Shown here in pieces: positions 5,682 to 7,361 of a stretch of DNA of 7,361 nucleotides. Source of the DNA: Candidatus Bathyarchaeota archaeon (GTDB lineage: Archaea; Thermoproteota; Bathyarchaeia; Bathyarchaeales; Bathycorpusculaceae). The translations under genes and the position numbers were made by a program. The notes beneath the pieces were generated by a model. That model was not told the origin of the DNA. It saw only the letters and a program-made list of their open reading frames with translations, and ran no database searches. Numbering within the stretch: the stretch's first letter is position 1; each line of letters opens with the position of its first letter. The stretch lies in assembly GCA_003601785.1 (NCBI GenBank), contig PIYA01000039.1, positions 1 through 7,361 of the forward strand, given 5' to 3'.

Positions 5682-5972
5682 CTAAAAGATTTCTTTTTCT
5701 CCGATTCTTCTAAGAGATTTTCCTCGAAGCTTTATCGTTGGACCGATAACTTCTTCAGGTTCTTTCTCAACGGTTTTTCTCTTCACAGTCTCTCCACATA
5801 TTCCACCTGGAAGCAGTCTTCTTTTTATGCACATAGCATAGGCACAGTGGGCAACATCGCACGGTTCGTCTGTTAATCTACACCACACTTTATTCCCACG
5901 ATAGACAGCTGCATTTTTTGCGCATCTGAAGAATTTACACGTTGGAGAACATCTTTTGGCATGACTCAACAC
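5682..5972 (-). CDS. Small cysteine-rich protein of unknown function, probable metal binder
   Basis: I do not recognise this 96-residue protein. It has eight cysteines in the first 59 residues, in two groups. The first is CSPTCKFFRC (C8, C12, C17: C-x3-C-x4-C). The second is C31, C38, C43 and C48 (C-x6-C-x4-C-x4-C, around CDVAHCAYAMC), followed by the basic KRRLLPGGICG with C59. The last 35 residues are charged and have no cysteine. There is no signal peptide or membrane segment, so the protein is probably cytoplasmic and binds zinc or an iron-sulfur cluster; that is inference. Two GTG starts are possible. The one at 5972 is preferred because AAAGGG ends 8 bases upstream; the one at 5978 adds two residues and leaves a 2-base spacer. 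The regular cysteine spacing and clean frame argue for a real gene. The gene lies between rpo12, which converges on it, and the surface-protein gene upstream on the same strand. Confidence 0.7.
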   Translation of the reverse strand: MLSHAKRCSPTCKFFRCAKNAAVYRGNKVWCRLTDEPCDVAHCAYAMCIKRRLLPGGICGETVKRKTVEKEPEEVIGPTIKLRGKSLRRIGEKEIF

Positions 5973-5989
5973 ATGCACAACCCTTTACA

Positions 5990-6057
5990 GTTTATTTATA
6001 CAAAACTTGCAGACGTCGCCTCATCAAAAAATATTCTTGCGACGAGCGTTATAAAGG
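5990..6057 (-). promoter_or_regulatory. Candidate promoter elements for the cysteine-rich protein gene
   Basis: Two TATA-like boxes read on the minus strand: TTTATAA (6049-6055), preceded by AAAAACC, and TATAAATA (5992-5999). The first would start transcription near 6026, giving a leader of about 50 bases that includes the AAAGGG SD. The second would start near 5970, giving an almost leaderless message. Sequence alone does not choose between them. Confidence 0.35.
6026..6035 (-). terminator. Possible U-tract terminator after the surface-protein gene
   Basis: About 40 bases past the TAG of the surface-protein gene the minus strand reads GAATATTTTTTG, with six consecutive T (6026-6031). Archaeal RNA polymerase can terminate at such U-tracts without a stable hairpin. 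A weak flanking inverted repeat, CGTCGC (6014-6019) and GCGACG (6039-6044), has a 19-base loop and may be incidental. Confidence 0.3.
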
Positions 6058-6070
6058 TTTTTCCTTAACA

Positions 6071-7361
6071 CTACTTATTCTCAGTCCCGGCTTTCCGTGG
6101 TTTAACGCGTTTCCTTCTGTAAATCTCTAACAAGAGCACCAGAATAACGGTTGCCACGATCAGTATTGCTATTGCCAACTGGCTTGTTTCAACGAGAAAA
6201 CCAGCCAAGATTACATATTTCTGTACCTTGACCTCGAGTGTTGTCGACTTATCAATAAAAGATGTCATCGCCTCACAAGGTTGTGTTTGACCGTTTAGGT
6301 ACACCGTTATTTGTATATTTCCGCCAATAATGTCACTGAATGTTACTTTGCCATCTGCTTGCGTTAAGCCTGAAATTGGTTGCAACCCTTCTCTTTGTAA
6401 GGTCACGTTTACGTTTGGAATAGGTTGTCCAAAATAGTCTGTTACCTTAACTGAAAACTCTAGGCCGTAAAGGTTACAATGTATGGATACGTTTCGACTT
6501 TGAAACATTTCAACAACTGTACTGTTTAAGGCTATTTCATTCACGGAAACTTCCATGGTATACTTGCCTAGAGTGCAAGTAATTATCGCTATCCCGTTAT
6601 CAGTGTCTTCTTCATAGTACAATCCACCCATCACGTCTTGAAGTTTAACAGTAGCCTCATCAATTGGTTGCCCCCTTGCATCTGTAACGTTAACCTCAAG
6701 CGTTACAGATGGACACAAAACCGTTATGTTAAACCAGTCTTGTATTGGCAACTTTGGAATTGTAGTTGTGTTAAATGGTATGTCATAACGTGAGAGGTTT
6801 AAGGCGTAAGTAATGTTGGGTAATAAAGAATGAGATACTGCGGTTCCGTTGATGTCTGTAAACAAGGTTTCGTTGTCAGGTGTTAGATATATTTTAACTT
6901 GTGGAATACTTATTCCATCTTCGTTTATAACGTGAATTCTTAAGTTAGTGAGATTGCAAATGATTTCCCAAGCGCTAGATTCTGTGATATTTATGGAAGT
7001 CTCACCGACTTTCACCGTCTTAAAATATGCTTCACAAGTGTAGTTTCCGATTTCAAGCTTCATCGCTGCCAAACCTTCTGAGTTGCTTGTCACATTTGCA
7101 ACAGATTTTCCGTGTTCAAAGGCTCTGACAGTTACGTTTGCGACGGGTTCCTTAGCAAGATTTCTTGTGGTGATGTTAACACCAAAACCTGGAACTGTAA
7201 AGTTTTGAACTTCTGATGGTTTCTTTGTTTGATTTGATGTAGAAGTTACGTTAACAGTGTATATTCCTATGGAAGCGTTTGATGGAACCATCCAACTCGT
7301 ATAGTTTATTACGCCTCCAACCGCTGTTATTGTTGTAGAGTTAAGCGTTTTCCCTTCAAAA
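6071..7361 (-). CDS. Secreted repeat protein with Ig-like/prealbumin-like domains and a C-terminal membrane anchor, C-terminal part
   Basis: The frame stays open to the window edge, so these 429 residues are the C-terminal part of a larger protein; the methionine codon at 7291 is internal. The start of the fragment (IGIYTVNVTS then VQNFTVPG) looks like the end of a macroglobulin/Ig-like beta-domain. About four tandem units of 80-90 residues follow, each opening with a strand like LEVNVTDARGQPIDEATV or FSVKVTDYFGQPIPNVNV, continuing through a turn such as QADGKVTF and ending in a strand often bearing a cysteine (IICNL, VLCPS, IHCNL). They resemble carboxypeptidase-regulatory-like or Ig-like surface repeats. 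I count about 22 N-x-S/T sequons, nearly all in the first three-quarters. Near the end a hydrophobic helix from LAIAILIVATVILVLLL (bases about 6128-6178) is followed by YRRKRVKPRK, a cytoplasmic stop-transfer tail. The ectodomain is therefore outside the cell. Ligand or function (S-layer-associated, adhesin, sensor) is unknown. Confidence 0.85.
   Translation of the reverse strand, partial: FEGKTLNSTTITAVGGVINYTSWMVPSNASIGIYTVNVTSTSNQTKKPSEVQNFTVPGFGVNITTRNLAKEPVANVTVRAFEHGKSVANVTSNSEGLAAMKLEIGNYTCEAYFKTVKVGETSINITESSAWEIICNLTNLRIHVINEDGISIPQVKIYLTPDNETLFTDINGTAVSHSLLPNITYALNLSRYDIPFNTTTIPKLPIQDWFNITVLCPSVTLEVNVTDARGQPIDEATVKLQDVMGGLYYEEDTDNGIAIITCTLGKYTMEVSVNEIALNSTVVEMFQSRNVSIHCNLYGLEFSVKVTDYFGQPIPNVNVTLQREGLQPISGLTQADGKVTFSDIIGGNIQITVYLNGQTQPCEAMTSFIDKSTTLEVKVQKYVILAGFLVETSQLAIAILIVATVILVLLLEIYRRKRVKPRKAGTENK

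Noticed and set aside
5979..6040. A C/D-box small RNA, suggested by TGATGA on the minus strand at 6021-6026.
   Set aside because: No CTGA D box follows at a suitable distance and no terminal stem brackets it.
6014..6044. CGTCGC/GCGACG inverted repeat as a strong hairpin terminator or operator.
   Set aside because: The stem is 6 base pairs with a 19-base loop, and the U-tract lies inside the loop rather than after the stem, so it does not form a standard terminator.
7289..7291. The methionine codon at 7291 as the start of the surface protein.
   Set aside because: The frame stays open upstream to the window edge with sequence of the same kind (sequons and beta-strand pattern), and no signal peptide follows this methionine.
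1..7361. CRISPR arrays, insertion sequences, attachment sites, tRNA or rRNA genes.
   Set aside because: I saw no regularly spaced repeats, transposase or integrase genes, terminal inverted repeats or tRNA-like cloverleaf sequence in the window.

Overview
The window looks like a piece of an archaeal chromosome. The evidence is the gene content: the RNA polymerase subunit Rpo12 (RpoP), a Trm5/Taw2-family tRNA methyltransferase, a Trm112-type zinc protein, a GlmM of archaeal style, and a sequon-rich surface protein held by one C-terminal membrane helix. The signals agree: TATA-like boxes lie about 25 bases before plausible transcription starts, and Shine-Dalgarno (SD) motifs are common. A TACK-type or Bathyarchaeia-like source would fit, but that is only an impression; no marker here fixes the phylum.

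Layout. At 1-343 (minus, cut by the window edge) is the N-terminal part of a creatininase-family amidohydrolase. It is divergent from a three-gene plus-strand operon: glmM (438-1814), a UDP-sugar dehydrogenase homologue that has lost its recognisable active site (1848-3227), and a Gfo/Idh/MocA oxidoreductase (3224-4171, overlapping the previous stop by 4 bases). Converging on this operon are two minus-strand genes, a Trm5/Taw2-like methyltransferase (4521-5375) followed by a Trm112-like protein (4184-4462). Divergent from the methyltransferase is rpo12 (5463-5633), which converges on a small eight-cysteine protein of unknown function (5682-5972, minus). The right end (6071-7361, minus, cut by the edge) is the C-terminal part of a secreted, repeat-built, membrane-anchored protein with about 22 N-glycosylation sequons. 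No stretch longer than 300 bases lacks a gene; the longest gaps are about 90-100 bases and hold promoter-like or terminator-like sequence.

How it fits together. GlmM makes glucosamine-1-phosphate, the precursor of UDP-GlcNAc. A Gfo/Idh/MocA enzyme is a reasonable UDP-amino-sugar oxidoreductase, so the operon probably serves amino-sugar nucleotides for N-glycans or other surface glycans; the sequon-dense surface protein is a plausible kind of acceptor, though nothing links them directly. The most interesting point is the middle gene. It is an intact, full-length, apparently coupled member of the UDP-glucose/UDP-ManNAc dehydrogenase family in which the glycine-rich NAD motif, the catalytic cysteine loop and the other signature residues are all replaced. 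That suggests a pseudoenzyme kept for binding, scaffolding or regulation. The tRNA-modification pair and rpo12 are ordinary information-processing genes.
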